The position numbers and the translations under genes were made by a program. The notes below the pieces were generated by a model, which did not search any database, had not been told where the DNA came from, and saw only the letters and a program-made list of their open reading frames with translations. Shown in pieces: positions 1 to 11,541 of a stretch of DNA of 64,000 bases (position 1 is the stretch's first letter; the number at the start of each line of letters is the position of its first letter). Source of the DNA: Kingdonia uniflora (lineage: Eukaryota > Streptophyta > Magnoliopsida > Ranunculales > Circaeasteraceae); assembly GCA_014058105.1 (NCBI GenBank), contig JACGCM010002435.1, forward strand, positions 2,790,001 through 2,854,000, given 5' to 3'.

Positions 1-420
1 TCATGCCTGATACGTATGGCATGTACGTGGCACGTGGTAATCACCGGGGGTGACACGTGGTAGTCGTTGGACTGTCATCGATCAGTCACCGGAGACCGAC
101 CACCGGTCCAACGCCAGAATTTTGGCCTAAATATTCACCGGACGGTCACCAAAATATTCATTAGACGGTCGCCGGACGGCCACCGGAAAAGTGATGTAGC
201 AGACACGTGTGAGGCACGTGTGGTACGTGTACAACCCATTCATGTGGTACGTGTGGCAGACACGTGTACAGCCCGTGCGTGTGTTACGTATGACCTATGC
301 GTACATGGAACGTGGCAAACCAGTTTAGACCAGGTAACCTGGTCCAAGCCTTGACCCAGATCGAGTCAGACCGGTCCAGACACTAAAACGGCTATAAATA
401 GCCCAATGTTTGGTCAAATT
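1..420. promoter_or_regulatory. CACGTG-rich block with a TATA-like box
   Basis: This block is clearly richer in G+C than what follows. CACGTG (G-box core) occurs five times, at 31, 54, 204, 215 and 261, among several near-copies (TACGTG, CATGTG). A second motif, CACCGGACGGTC and variants, recurs at about 130-185. TATAAATA lies at 393-400. The combination looks like the U3/promoter part of an LTR or another compact promoter entering from the left edge, but no LTR boundary, PBS or downstream ORF confirms it. Open reading frames here look like chance products of the repeats. Confidence 0.35.
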
Positions 421-2003
421 GAGCCAATTTTTTTGAAAAATTCCTATTGACTGGACCTACCCCGTGGGGCACCCATTTTGAATATTTTTTTTCTTTTTTC
501 TTAAATTTTTTTTAATAATTTATTTAGAAATAGGTGCCTCGTATATGAACATTACCTTAAATGGTGTAATACTTATTTAAGTATCTTACAATAGCTAATA
601 TGATATTGCTAGTATGCCCCTATAATACTAATTATCATGATTAGGGATCACAGATAATATGAAACCAAGACTAATTTAGAATACGACTAAGAGTCATATC
701 TAAATCACAATTAATTATCAATGACAAATAATTAGAGCTCAATTGGGAATAAACTTAATCTTATTTCTAAAAACTTAGTGTCTGAAGAACCAATTTTTCG
801 TATCTAGGTACAATTAGATGTTACATAATGACATTTAGAGGTATATAGGCATTAATAGTAACCTATAGTGCCCTAGAATGTTAGTTCAAAGAAAAGCATA
901 ATCAATCTATCTTGTAAACCCAGCAAACTTCGAGGTGGATCCACTTGTCAGCTAAACATCTAATACCCCTCATATTCATAGTAAATTGGGTCATTTGGCT
1001 AGAATATACCTACCTTTATAGAACTTGAGGGCTTAGAATACCTAAGTTCCCAGAATAAGGATATCACACATCTAGTAGTTTTGAATAACAATCTTGGCTA
1101 CGATTCTTTTAAAACACACATCTAAGATTAAGATCAGAACATTGAGTACTTCCCATACTACAATTTCTATCTCAGGTACCAGTAAACTTGACTTGCATGG
1201 ATACTGAAGTCCATCTGCTTTTGCAGAATCCTGAAAATACTATCGTTGAGAACAATGAGTCTCTAAATAATAAAGTAAAAGCTTTGTTTGGCACCCTCGC
1301 CTCCATATTCAGGAAGGCCTGATAATAGATTAACTTATACTATGATAGTATTTTATAACTGCAGCAGAATTTTTATTTGGCAGTGCAACTCTACTATAAT
1401 CTCACCTGGAGAAATAGTTGAGGTTAATAGAGATATTGGGAATATTCTATTACAATTTCTACACTTCAAATATTGCGCTTCCGAGGCAACATTTTATAGA
1501 TCATTGTGCACACAAACCTAATTCACGTTTTCCTCATTTATGAGCAAAACAATAAGCTACTAGTTACGAACCTCAAGCTTATGCCTACTAAAAGTAAGCA
1601 TGTGACAAGGTAACACAGTGTTAGGTCTAGTGATAGGGGAAGTTGAAGATAGGGTTGCAACCGTGGATTAACGAGAGGTGGTAATAACGGTAAGATTCAA
1701 TTCTATCCATTAGTAACCTGAGGCAAGGGGAACAAGAAGTTTACCAATATACCAAAATAGAATAGGTGAAATTCTAAAATAGATACGAGATAGTCGGGTA
1801 CGGGATTACAAGGTACCCCAAGCGATCCAAAGAGATCAGCTCTAGACTTATTACGTGATTGCAGCTAGCACATACAATATACAATATCCAAAGAGATCAG
1901 TTCTTTAATTTTATTTTGTAAATTTATTGCTTAGAAAGTAGTTAAATTTCATGTATGATAATTAATCTACAATATACAACCAGCCTATGGATCTATCTGC
2001 TTA
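421..2003. other. unassigned AT-rich DNA
   Basis: I see no supportable gene, terminal repeat or RNA in this stretch. Short reading frames such as the one at 1288-1521 have no recognisable family. It may be the decayed left part of whatever left the coding-like traces at 2.0-3.3 kb. Confidence 0.4.
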
Positions 2004-3330
2004 TTGAGCATGACCGATAATCGAATGAGTGGCGACACATCTCTAAGAGACATTAGTATAACACACTCGATCCTTTTTAGAAATGAATATATTTCTTGTC
2101 TGGCCTTGTGCATTGGGGATTGCACGAATACTATTGCCATGGCTAATATGATAGAACGCACTAAGTACGCCACGTTATTACTCTCTAACAGTACGATACA
2201 GGGTATCTAGTCCACTTTATAAACTAGAAAATTCAGCTAGATTTTACTGAGTTTTGGAAGATACATGATAATGCTTATCACGTAATGACTATCGGAGAAA
2301 ATGACAGACAAAGTTTTGTACATTCACTCCATTTCTAAAGGTTAGAATATGCCATTAGAGCGATTTCTAATACACTCCTCAGGGATTGGATAGTGAGGAG
2401 GGTTATCGGGATTGCATCTCAAACTTTCCTTAAAATGAAAGAAGATCCAGATAGTGTATATGTAATTATTTCTTTCAAGGAAAGCCTATTATTTCATCCT
2501 AGTATGACCAAGGTGGAGTAGGAACTCTAGCCTTTGCTCCAAATACTTTTATGGAGACACATGTAGACCTCTTCATCCACATAGTGATCCACTTGAATAT
2601 TTATGGTCATCAAAGACGTATATAGGAGATGGTTTTATGTTTGCCTACTCATAAAATCTAGGAATGCAACGTTCCCATGACTTTTTACTTATATCATTCG
2701 ATCGCAGGCTCAGTTCTTAGATTAACCGATCAAAGTCGATCAATGCGACTTGACGGGGGCTTGGGAGTTGGACTCACAGGCTTTTGATGATTATTTTACC
2801 GCTAAATGGGATAGATGATTGAGCATCGTGAGTACCCCATACCATATCCAACTCGGGATTGACGGAGAAACTAATTAAGCGATTTAGGGTAATCGCTAGG
2901 CCACTGTTATTACGGTCACAACTTTCAGTTAGTATGCGGGATATGCATTTTTACTCCCACAATACTGATTAGTATTCGTCCCTTAGTAAATCATCAAATT
3001 ATTTTTTCCCAAAAGTGACTAGTAACTATGTCGGAGCCCAGTGTCGCCCATCGATGAATATTTGAATGTTTCGTACAGGTGCTAATCGTACCACAATGTA
3101 TGAAGATGGGACTCTCAACGTCAGCCTGGTATTATGCAGGTTATGATTAGCATTTATTACTGGATATTTGGACCCACTGTCGACGTATATCATGTAGGGC
3201 AGATAATTATCACTTTGATGAGGCGATATTCCTAGCATTAAGGAGAAATATGATAGTCAATGCTGAGGATGCTTCCAAGAGGTCTTGGAAAATACCATCA
3301 TTATCTCATCTAGATCCTTATATATAAGTT
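2004..3330 (+). pseudogene. coding-like relic of unknown family
   Basis: Several plus-strand stretches read like decayed protein rather than random sequence, in changing frames: 2004-2210 (68 codons open), about 2339-2500 (an open stretch with a charged, amphipathic pattern), about 2700-2818 (rich in acidic and aromatic residues, including W-E-L-D-S), about 3069-3170, and 3208-3330. I cannot assign them to a family. They could be a very old transposon or viral-like integration, or a host gene. The claim rests only on open, protein-like composition, so it is weak. Confidence 0.22.
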
Positions 3331-3838
3331 AGGTGACAATAAGGTTCAACGGATTACAAACCTCCAATAGATTGTAAATGAATTGCCTGACACATTCATA
3401 GATACTATTAAAGTATCGTAAGTGTATGTACCTATAAGTAATATACCTACACAGTATAATGTTCTAGGGAACTCGTACCACAACAGAACATTGTGAGGGA
3501 ATTAATACCACACGCGAATTTAAGGCCCGCACCTAGTACAGGGTACTGTTGGAAGAAAGTATTCTGAGCCGGGGTGTTGCAGAATAAGGGACAAATATGA
3601 CTAATAGTGCAGTCGGTTCATCGAGGATGGAACCACCCATCGACAAGATATTCATATTCGTTATTGTGTTCATCATCAAGGATGAGGATTCAGAAAAAAC
3701 CCAAATTCTTTTTTATGATGATGTAGTGGCGCAAGGCGTGGTGGTGCTACACCTTACTAGCCCATCTCCCAAATTAGCCTCACCTCTACCTAACCTCACC
3801 TCCCCTTTCTCTCTGTCTCCTCTCAACCACCACTAGTA

Positions 3839-4860
3839 TGTCCTCCACCACCAACACCAACACCAACACCAACACTCTCTCTCTCCTCCTCCTCAACCAT
3901 ATCTCAACCACAACAACAACAACCCCAACCAAGGCGAGTTCCACCACCATGTAGGACTCACGAAGAAACTGGAGTCCTAATCGACTCTTACCACCACAAA
4001 TAGTACTCTCTCCATCGAGGTCATCTCAAAGCTTCTCATTGGATCGAAGTCGTTGAAGCCATCGCTCAACGTTTCCCCAGCGTAACCCTTTCGAAGACTT
4101 CCGTTCAATGTCAACACAAGATCGAGAAGCTCCGTCAACGGTACCACGTAGAGAAACAATGTGCCATGGCTCTCGTGGCGTCGAATGGAAGGTATAAGTC
4201 TATCTGTGTTTACTTTAAGAAGATGGATATCATGGAGAGGGTACCTCTGCCGGGACATCTTCAGATGATGATGATGGGGGTGGGGATGGTGGTGATGATG
4301 AACCTCCTATTAGGACGATCTCTAATGCGGATCTACCCCCCCCCCCCCCGCCGCCGCCTGTGACGGTGTCGAATGGGCGAGAATGGTTGAGATTTAGAGT
4401 TCCGAGTCGAATTCGATCAACCCCTTCTTCATATTCGATGAATTATGGGAAAATACCCAGTTTTAACAATACCCCATCTTTGAATCTAATGATTTTTAGT
4501 GAAATTCCTAGTTTTAATACACCGCCAGAGTTTAGTTCTAACCCCAATTTAAGATATGGGAAGAGTAGTAGTTGTAGGCCGATGCCGAGGCCGACGATGG
4601 AAAGGAATGAAGGAAGGGATGAAGGGGTGATGGATCCAGTAGTGGAGATGGTTGCGTCGATAAGGATGTTGGGAGAAGGGTATATGAGGATGGAAGAGAA
4701 GCAGATAGAGGCGTCGAAGGAGATTATGAGGATGTAAATTAAAATTGAGATACAACGGACCAAGATATTTTGTTAGGCACAACAGCAGATTGTAAAAGCT
4801 TTTACCAATAGGATATCTGGGAAGAAGAGGGTTAAGCGGATGTTGATGCCCGATGGTTAA
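3839..4860 (+). pseudogene. Trihelix (MYB/SANT-like) transcription factor, processed pseudogene
   Basis: A Pro/Thr/Ser/Gln-rich N-terminus (3839-3950) leads into a trihelix DNA-binding domain (about 3953-4240) with the pattern EETGVLIDSY, HLKASHWIEVVEAIA, KTSVQCQHKIEKLRQRY and YFKKMDIME. An acidic Asp/Gly patch and a Pro run follow (4261-4350), then a linker. The family's typical C-terminal amphipathic helix follows (RMEEKQIEASKEIMRM, then QQQIVKAF and a basic KKRVKR tail), ending at taa 4858-4860. Breaks: a TAG at 4001-4003 where the family has Trp, one frameshift between about 4235 and 4261, and stops at 4735 and 4774. No introns are visible. The normal protein would be a nuclear DNA-binding repressor or activator. 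No poly(A) tail is evident, so retroposition is inferred; some family members are naturally intronless. Confidence 0.82.
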
Positions 4861-5239
4861 ATGTAGGTTACGAAGGATTTCACCTTTTGGTATGCTGATA
4901 ATATTGTGGAAAAATTATGTGAGGTGAAGCAGGTAATCATAGTGAGTTCAGGTATGGAAACTATTTCAGTTATTAGTATTATAAGTGTATTGAATCATTG
5001 TAGTTGCTTTCAAATAGCTTTTACTAGAAAACAGACATGACAGCCTATTAAATGCGTATTTTTGAATTCCATTTTGAAAGAAAAAAAATGAAGGATAAGG
5101 ATTCAGAACCACTTATTGTAAACGACTGTGTGTTGTTGTACATTAACAAAAGTAGGTATTTGGAATCTAAGCGGAGCTCAGCTTGCACATAATGCAAAGT
5201 GATACCATTGAGCCTGTCATATATAAATAAGAATGGTGC
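4861..5239. other. spacer between trihelix relic and copia pol
   Basis: About 380 bp with no supportable gene. It is probably badly decayed copia pol or the junction where the copia element was truncated. No LTR end or target duplication is visible. Confidence 0.35.
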
Positions 5240-6654
5240 GGAAACATGATTAACTCGAAGAGATAGTTAGGTCAACGCAAGACTAGTTGCCCAAGAAATC
5301 TTTACAAGATCTAACATCGATTACAGTGTGACCTATTACCCGGTTATGAACGTTATAATATTTTAGCACTAATCAGTCTGTCAAGTTGTCGAGGACAAGC
5401 TAGACATGCCTATGATGTAAATACTACGTATCTATATGGGAAACTAGATACATATATATACATGAAGCTACCTTGGAAGGTATAAGCTTCTCGGAGCAAC
5501 TAATCCCGACACACGAGGTGTGTACACAATAAAACTGGCAAAGTTATTGCCGACTTGAAGAAATGGGCCCATGGGGCATAGTAAGTGTTGACTGAGTATT
5601 TGAAGGTCAAGGAATTTGTAAATATCCTTATTTGTTCATGCGTTCTTATACATAAATTAGCTTCAGTATCATCATAACATTGTACTAAATTATTTGAATA
5701 TCATTGACCTCCGGGGGAGATAGCTAGAGCCGCTAAATACCTTGGGAAGGAATTCAAAATATAAGACCTTGGGAAATCAAGAGTGTCTCGATTTACAGAT
5801 TGAAAATCATGATAGTGGCACTCGTACACTAAGCAATATATATCAAAAGAGTTATCTAACACTTCGATATAGATGTAGCACATGGTGCTAAGTTATTTAT
5901 TACGCTTCCAACACTTGGGTGTGGACAACGACATCTTCCACCATCCTAATAGAGGGAGAAACTCCTAGGGCCGTGGTGCTAGCTAGGAGTTATCGGTGTT
6001 TTGCTACACTTAGCAGGGTGTACTCGACCCGACATCTCATTCGCAGTGAACTGTTTGGCATGCCATAGTTTTGTACCTACCCTAGGGCACTGAAATGGGA
6101 TCAAGCACATTCTGAGATATCTCATTGGCATGAATGATTGGGGTCTGTTCTATCCATAACTTGGCAAATGGGAAATTATAGGATACGCCGATGTAGGATA
6201 TTTATCAGATCTACATAAAGGCCGATCACAATCAGGTTATGTGTTATTGTATAAAGATACTGCGATTTCATGGAGATCAGTAATGCAGATAATGGTTGAT
6301 ACATCTTTGAACCACATGGAGATTTTTGAACTACATAAAGCTGGTAGAGAATACTTCTGGTTGCGGTCTATGATCAACTACATCAACGGAAGTTGCTGTC
6401 TGAGCTCTATCCAAGATAAACCGACGATGCTTTATAAAGACAACGCAGCTTGTATCGTCCAAGTTAAGAGCGGATTTATTAAAGGTGACAAAATGAAGCA
6501 TATTTTACCAAAGTTCTTCCACATACATAAGTTGTAGAAGACGAATGAGATAAGCGTTATTCAAGCCCATTTAGAAGATAACCTGGCTGATCTATTAACG
6601 AAGGCCCTTGCATATCTAACGTTCAAGAGATTGGTTCATGGAATCGGCATGTGA
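5240..6654 (+). pseudogene. Ty1-copia pol: reverse transcriptase end and RNase H
   Basis: The RT part is broken but readable: an ARLVAQ-type motif near 5282, TYYPV near 5335, and RPDISFAVN near 6028 preceding the RT-RNase H connection. The RNase H C-terminal part is open at 6241-6537 with SGYVLLYKDTAISWRS, the DNAAC motif near 6440, FIKGDKMKHI and, after one stop, DNLADLLTKAL and the GIGM terminus, stopping at 6652-6654. This is the usual copia C-terminus. Upstream domains (gag, PR, integrase) are not seen, so the element is 5'-truncated. Confidence 0.85.
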
Positions 6655-6935
6655 AGTTTATAAAATTTATTTTCTCAGGGAGATTGATGTCAGGGGGAGT
6701 AGTCCTATCCTGACGTGGACACATGCGTGTTGTATTCTTTTTCCTGATAGCACAGTTTTTATCCTAGGAGGTTTTACTGGCTAGAGGTTTTGATAAGGCA
6801 ATGTATACGCATCCACAACCTATACATGGCATAGGATTGTACTCTTTCCCAGCACAACATTTTTCCCATGGGGTTTTGCTAGGCAGAAGTTTTAATGAGG
6901 TAAGTCGTCCTAGTATGGAACACCCCAAGGGGGAG
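6655..6935 (+). other. copia 3' untranslated region with polypurine tract
   Basis: Non-coding leader into the 3' LTR. A first purine run (CAGGGGGAG) is at about 6691. The polypurine tract next to the LTR, AAGGGGGAG, is at 6927-6935 and directly abuts the LTR start. This is the plus-strand primer site of the element. Confidence 0.75.
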
Positions 6936-7221
6936 TGTTACGAGTTGGGTCCAAGCCCAAGCTAGGAACTCAACAGGGTTGGGGTGTCATATACAGACTC
7001 TTAACAAGTCCATAGGCCCGATAGGGTTATGGCGAGAGTTTGAGTAGATTAGGTAACTTATGTTGTAGGGTTACCTATATATATATATATATATATATAT
7101 TTGTATTATGTACCGAGGATGATGATGAATCAATAAGAAATCTCTCTTTCTCTCTCTTCTTTTGTTCATAAGATATAGTATTGTTATATTACTCTAGATT
7201 GATTATCTCTCAACAGTAACA
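6936..7221 (+). repeat. Copia 3' LTR (286 bp)
   Basis: It begins TGTTAC right after the polypurine tract and ends GTAACA, a perfect 6-bp inverted repeat. A (TA)n tract at about 7075-7101 provides TATA-like sequence, and CTCTC-rich sequence follows it. No matching 5' LTR is visible upstream in the window. Confidence 0.75.
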
Positions 7222-9443
7222 AATTAATGTAATAAATGCAGAAATCACTATAGCTCATCAAGTCACAAAATTTGTCAAATCAACATCTTGCCCAAATGTA
7301 GTACACTATCAACTACTCAGGAACAGGTCAAGAAGATTTCTTACAATTATTTTTTTATTGTAGAGCATGTAGTTGAAAAGGTCATGTTGCGTCTTATTAC
7401 AGATTTGTTGAACCCTATCGATCATATGTTCGACCATCCAATTGGAAAAGATATAACTCAAATATGATTTCTACTAATATGAAAACTGAGAATGTGGCTA
7501 GGTGGCTTGTTCAAGAAACATTACTTCGTGGTTATTCGAGCTATTTGGGTGCGAATGGATGACTTGTCATCACAGATATGGTAATGAATCTAAACTAAGA
7601 CGTAATATCATTGTATCCCCCATTGATTAGGTGCATTTCTTACCCTGTCTCGTTTTTGTTTTTGCTTTTCTGAAGGATAGTAGGGTATTGCTTTGATTTT
7701 ATTTGTACTTTACATCTTAAGAGCTTTTGTATGTGGAACATTCTTGTCAGACTAGGACTGTATTTTTGTGTTATAATCATTCATGGAATAATTATTTTGT
7801 AAAATCACAACTCACAATAGTTAGTGACATTTTTGTCTAAACTAAAAACCCATCATGATTAGATCCATGCGAGGATAACTGTAGAGACTTCATACCTTAT
7901 GCTATATGAGGATCTAGACTTTTTTTTAAGCTTTGGGTGTTATGACATTAATTCTTTATAGCAAATCACATCTTATTTTGTGATCTCATTTTGTTTGCAT
8001 TACTCAATTGTTGATGGTGACATCAAATGGACTGTGTGAGACAAAAGATATGATAATATGCATTTTATTATTTCACCATTTTTGGCCTTAGTTATGCTTA
8101 TCTAAACTTTTTATCCGTTTGGAGCCCTTTGTACCTTCAAATATGTCATTCGTTTTATACCCAACTCCTTTTGACCCGTTTATTCTAAGACTTTTCAGTA
8201 AAAAAATAAAAGAGTGAAACCATATGGTGTTAATGGTGAAGATGAGTATAAGAGGAAAGTATTCCTAATAGTTTGCTAGTACATCTATAAGATTTTGTCT
8301 AGAATATTAAAATTAAAAATGGAGAGATAGAAGAAGAAACAATCTATTCTACATATACTCAATAAAGGGGAGATAAAAATTAACAATTTATTCTATATGT
8401 ACTCAATAAAGGGAAAGAGTGGGAGTAAGTATAACTCTTAGTCACATAATGCCAGCAAAACTGCTACTCCATCATGTGTCTACCATTACCTATATTATAA
8501 CCTCTCCAAGACCTGTTTGATCTTGAGATTAACACAGTCAGTTTAATGGAGATGAGATATAGGGATTCTATATTTGTTAACTTAATATAATTAATGTCCA
8601 AGAGATCTTTCAGTTTAAAGTGCACAGTTTATTTGATGAAATATGAATTTTTTCTTTTCACATACTCATATTCATATTTTTCACCAAGTGTTTACTAGTC
8701 TATTCTCAGTGATTTTGAGTGACCACCCAAGTGGGGCCTCAGTCAAAGCAAATATCTAATTTAATGCTCTAACTTTGGCTGAGTAATACGTTAAAAATAG
8801 GGTATGTATTTGACCATACATGCACACATACACACACCAAATAATTCATTTAATTAGTGATTATTTTATCATACATGGGCAATGTCTTGAACTTTATAGG
8901 ATATTTTAGATTCATTGTCTTTCTATCATACCTTGTGTTAGGGGAAGTGTTGTCGTCTTTTGCTTACTTATTTCAAAGATACCCCCCGTGTGTGCTTTGA
9001 CATTTTTCGCTAATTTTGGTAGTATTTGTGTCCTAACTAGGGTTACCATTATTTTGAGGGGGAGATGCATCTTATTTTAGCGGAAATAGCTAACACTTTT
9101 TCAATGTGATATTATTTTTGTTATACTTATTTCCTTTAACCTTTTAGTTCATCTGTGACAAAAAGGGGGAGAAATGATTATGACAGGTATGATAGGTAAG
9201 ACAGGTAAGCTTTTTGGTATTTTTTAGTTTTCCCAGATAAGTTTTGGCTTTCTCTTGGATTACTTATTTTTTGAACGGTTACGTGATGTATCTTTTTTTC
9301 TGTGCAGAGATTACATAACAGATGTTATATGATGAAATAGTTGCTTTGAATATGGATGCTCAGTTATTGAGTCAATCTATTAAGTTGTAATTTTTTCTTT
9401 CTTATAGTCGTAGTTTTGTCATAACATGAACCAAAGGGGGAGA
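7222..9443 (+). mobile_element. Sirevirus-like copia debris, 3' internal region
   Basis: No gene is open here. About 7340-7430 reads as a possible copia RNase H C-terminus (an EHVVEK-type stretch), but this is weak. Two polypurine-tract-like strings, AAAAAGGGGGAGA near 9160 and CAAAGGGGGAGAT near 9432, each follow long T-rich non-coding DNA. That layout is typical of the long 3' region of Sirevirus-type copia elements. The second lies just ahead of the LTR-like repeat that starts at about 9444. Confidence 0.4.
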
Positions 9444-9872
9444 TTAAAACATCCGTATTTTGTATTGGTTTCATTTAGTGTCTAGAATAAGTTTCAACAC
9501 TATCTCGTGGTTATTTATCGCTAAAAAGTGCATGTAGAACGACTACAGCTGGACTGGCACTAAACAGGTACGTTGGTTTGTACCTCTTTGCTCAAATTTT
9601 CTAGCCTATTAGTATTTTACAAAATGAACAGTATGTTTTTTTTAATGAAAATAGGTTTCTGTTTGAATAGACCTGGTAGAACCATCTCTGTTTGAGGAGT
9701 CTGGCTTTGCGACTCTCAGGAGTAGGGGGCTCCTACCTGTTCCTTCACAAAATAAAAGGACACGTAGATTCTCTTACTCTCCTCCCACCCACTAATTCTA
9801 TTTTCTTCTTAATACTTTTTTTACCCCCTTGAGGACTAATCTCTAAATAAACTATTTTATACTAATCTTAAA
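9444..9872 (+). repeat. LTR-like repeat, left part
   Basis: It follows a polypurine tract. The segment at about 9655-9850 (a CGAATAG/TGAATAG repeat, GGCTTTGCGACTC, AGTAGGGGGC, CTTCACAAAA, then TTGAGGACTAATCTCTAAA) closely matches the reverse complement of 55798-56010. The right part appears to resume at 11057 after an insertion. Confidence 0.55.
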
Positions 9873-11056
9873 GTACTCTTTAAGGTGAATTCCTCCCATC
9901 ACACATGAGTATAGATAAAGTGACACATGGTTTTCACAAACTAACAAAATAGCCGAAAGACAAATCATTCAACCACAAAGTAAAACTCTTTCATTCCAAC
10001 TTTGCTTTAAATAAAGAGGTTCATACAAAATAAATGGGAGATTTATCTCTTAGGAAGATTTATCTCTTACTTGTTGCAACAACTAGCGAAAGCTTCCATG
10101 AGAAATATCATCAACGTCAAATGAGTCAAGATCAAATGCAGGAACTGAGGAACCATGTGACATCTATGATAAAATGTTTAAGAGTAGAAGTTGCTATTAA
10201 TTAAAAGTTGATATAAAACTAACCAATGAGATTTAAAATATACTTGAATATCTTGACTTAGGGGCATATTTATATGAACATCTCCCTCGACGAAACTTGG
10301 ATTGAAAATAGAGTTATTTTCCTGACTTTCATATAGTGTACGTACATATGTAACATTCATAAGAAAATATATAGTACGAGCACTAAGGCATACGCTAACG
10401 CACGTGATTGCCCTTACTTTAGCTGACACATGTGACCCCAATTTTGTTTAAAATTATATAAATGAAATGATTGTAGCTGACACATGTGATATGATGTTAG
10501 TTAACGCATGTGCCCCCTATTTTACCTAAAATTATAGAGGAGATGATATGATGCTATAACGCATGTATCCTCACTTTGTAGTAAAATTACAAAGCAGATA
10601 GAGGTTTTATTACGAAAATAGCCCAATGATAAAGTTGTTTTCAGCCTGAATCGATAGCAGAAAAATCTAACAATTGGGTTTCAAAGTTGAGTTTGAAAAA
10701 ATATTTGAGCCATCAAAAAAAACCTTGACACATGAGAATTGGGTAATCGACGGTCTGGATTAGGAATTTGCCAGCCACATGTATTCTTAGGAGTGTAGAT
10801 AGGAAGATGAAGAATGAGGCTTTTGAAGAAGAAGGTGGAGGCTTGAAGATATAGAAGGCTTTTGAGATGAAGAGGTAGATTTTTTGTAGGTATTTGAGAT
10901 GAAGAAAAATTCTTTTCATAGAAGTTGAAGGGGTTAATGGGGAACAACAAACGAGGCTTAACAACCTATTTTTAATTTAGTTCTATTTAATAAGTTTGAC
11001 TTCTAAATTCTGATGAGTTACTCGTGGGTCCCAATATTCTTTCATAAGAAGAGTAC
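9873..11056. mobile_element. unclassified insertion, about 1.2 kb
   Basis: The LTR-like repeat on either side (9444-9872 and from 11057) is continuous in the related copy at 55.8 kb, so this stretch looks inserted. The ends carry GTACTCTT (9873-9880) and its complement AAGAGTAC (11049-11056), flanked by AAA on each side. Reading frames inside (for example minus 10681-10964) resemble no known protein. It could be a small non-autonomous DNA transposon. The exact ends are tentative. Confidence 0.3.
10395..10592. repeat. degenerate short tandem repeat
   Basis: Four degenerate units share AC(G/A)CA(T/C)GTG, a C/T-rich core and A/T-rich AAAATTAT: at about 10396, 10424, 10504 and 10558. Spacing is irregular (about 28, 80 and 54 bp). 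They lie inside the putative insertion. Confidence 0.45.
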
Positions 11057-11541
11057 AAAATAGGGGAGTTTTATATGCAAGGAGAAGTTTTGGTGTTTGC
11101 ATGGATACTGAAAATGTCCTAGAAGTTTTTATGGAGGCAAGGATAAGGGTCCCACCAAGGAGTTTCTCTTTCCTCTTTCTCTCCTCCCTTTTCTCTAAAA
11201 CTTTGCTTTCTTTCTTTCTCTCTCTATTATGGTAGATGAAGAAATTGGTAAATGGACTATAAAAGTGAGAGTAGAAGTTGCGAAATAGTGATCGAAATAG
11301 CAAATTTATGACCAAAATTCCAAATTTAAATTGAGAATAGGCAAAAAATAGGGTTTCGGTTTGAGCAATTTTCTTTTCTTAGACTGAGTTCTAGAACCCT
11401 AATAATAATTTGGTGATCATAAGAGAAACACAGAGATATTACTCTTGTAGTGAACACAAAATAAGAATTTTCTCCCCCATTGAGCTCTCTCTTTTACTGC
11501 TACAACACTAGCTAAGAGAGTGATAAGCATCAAACTCTACC
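11057..11541. repeat. LTR-like repeat, right part, and flank of the nest
   Basis: About 11057-11115 (GGGGAGTTTTATATGCAAGG, then TTTTGGTGTTTGC) matches the reverse complement of about 55735-55795. The rest, to 11541, is pyrimidine-rich and then unassigned. The last five bases (CTACC) are the left target duplication of element B. Confidence 0.45.
11537..11541. repeat. Target-site duplication of element B, left copy
   Basis: CTACC lies immediately before the TGCAGAGAC start of B's 5' LTR. The identical CTACC follows B's 3' LTR at 55259-55263. Confidence 0.85.

Noticed and set aside
67..354. 95-codon frame at the left edge
   Set aside because: Composition is dictated by repeated CACGTG/ACGTGT motifs; no family resemblance.
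7075..7101. (TA)n runs here, at 13653 and at 56783 as functional elements
   Set aside because: Simple microsatellites; only the first, inside an LTR, might serve as a TATA region.
3839..7221. Idea that the copia element captured and carries the trihelix gene
   Set aside because: No copia 5' LTR or gag lies upstream, so carriage inside the element cannot be shown; adjacency alone is not enough.
10983..11315. 110-codon minus-strand frame, Lys/Arg/Glu-rich
   Set aside because: It reads the complement of a CT-rich, LTR-like stretch and spans a likely insertion junction; low-complexity translation.
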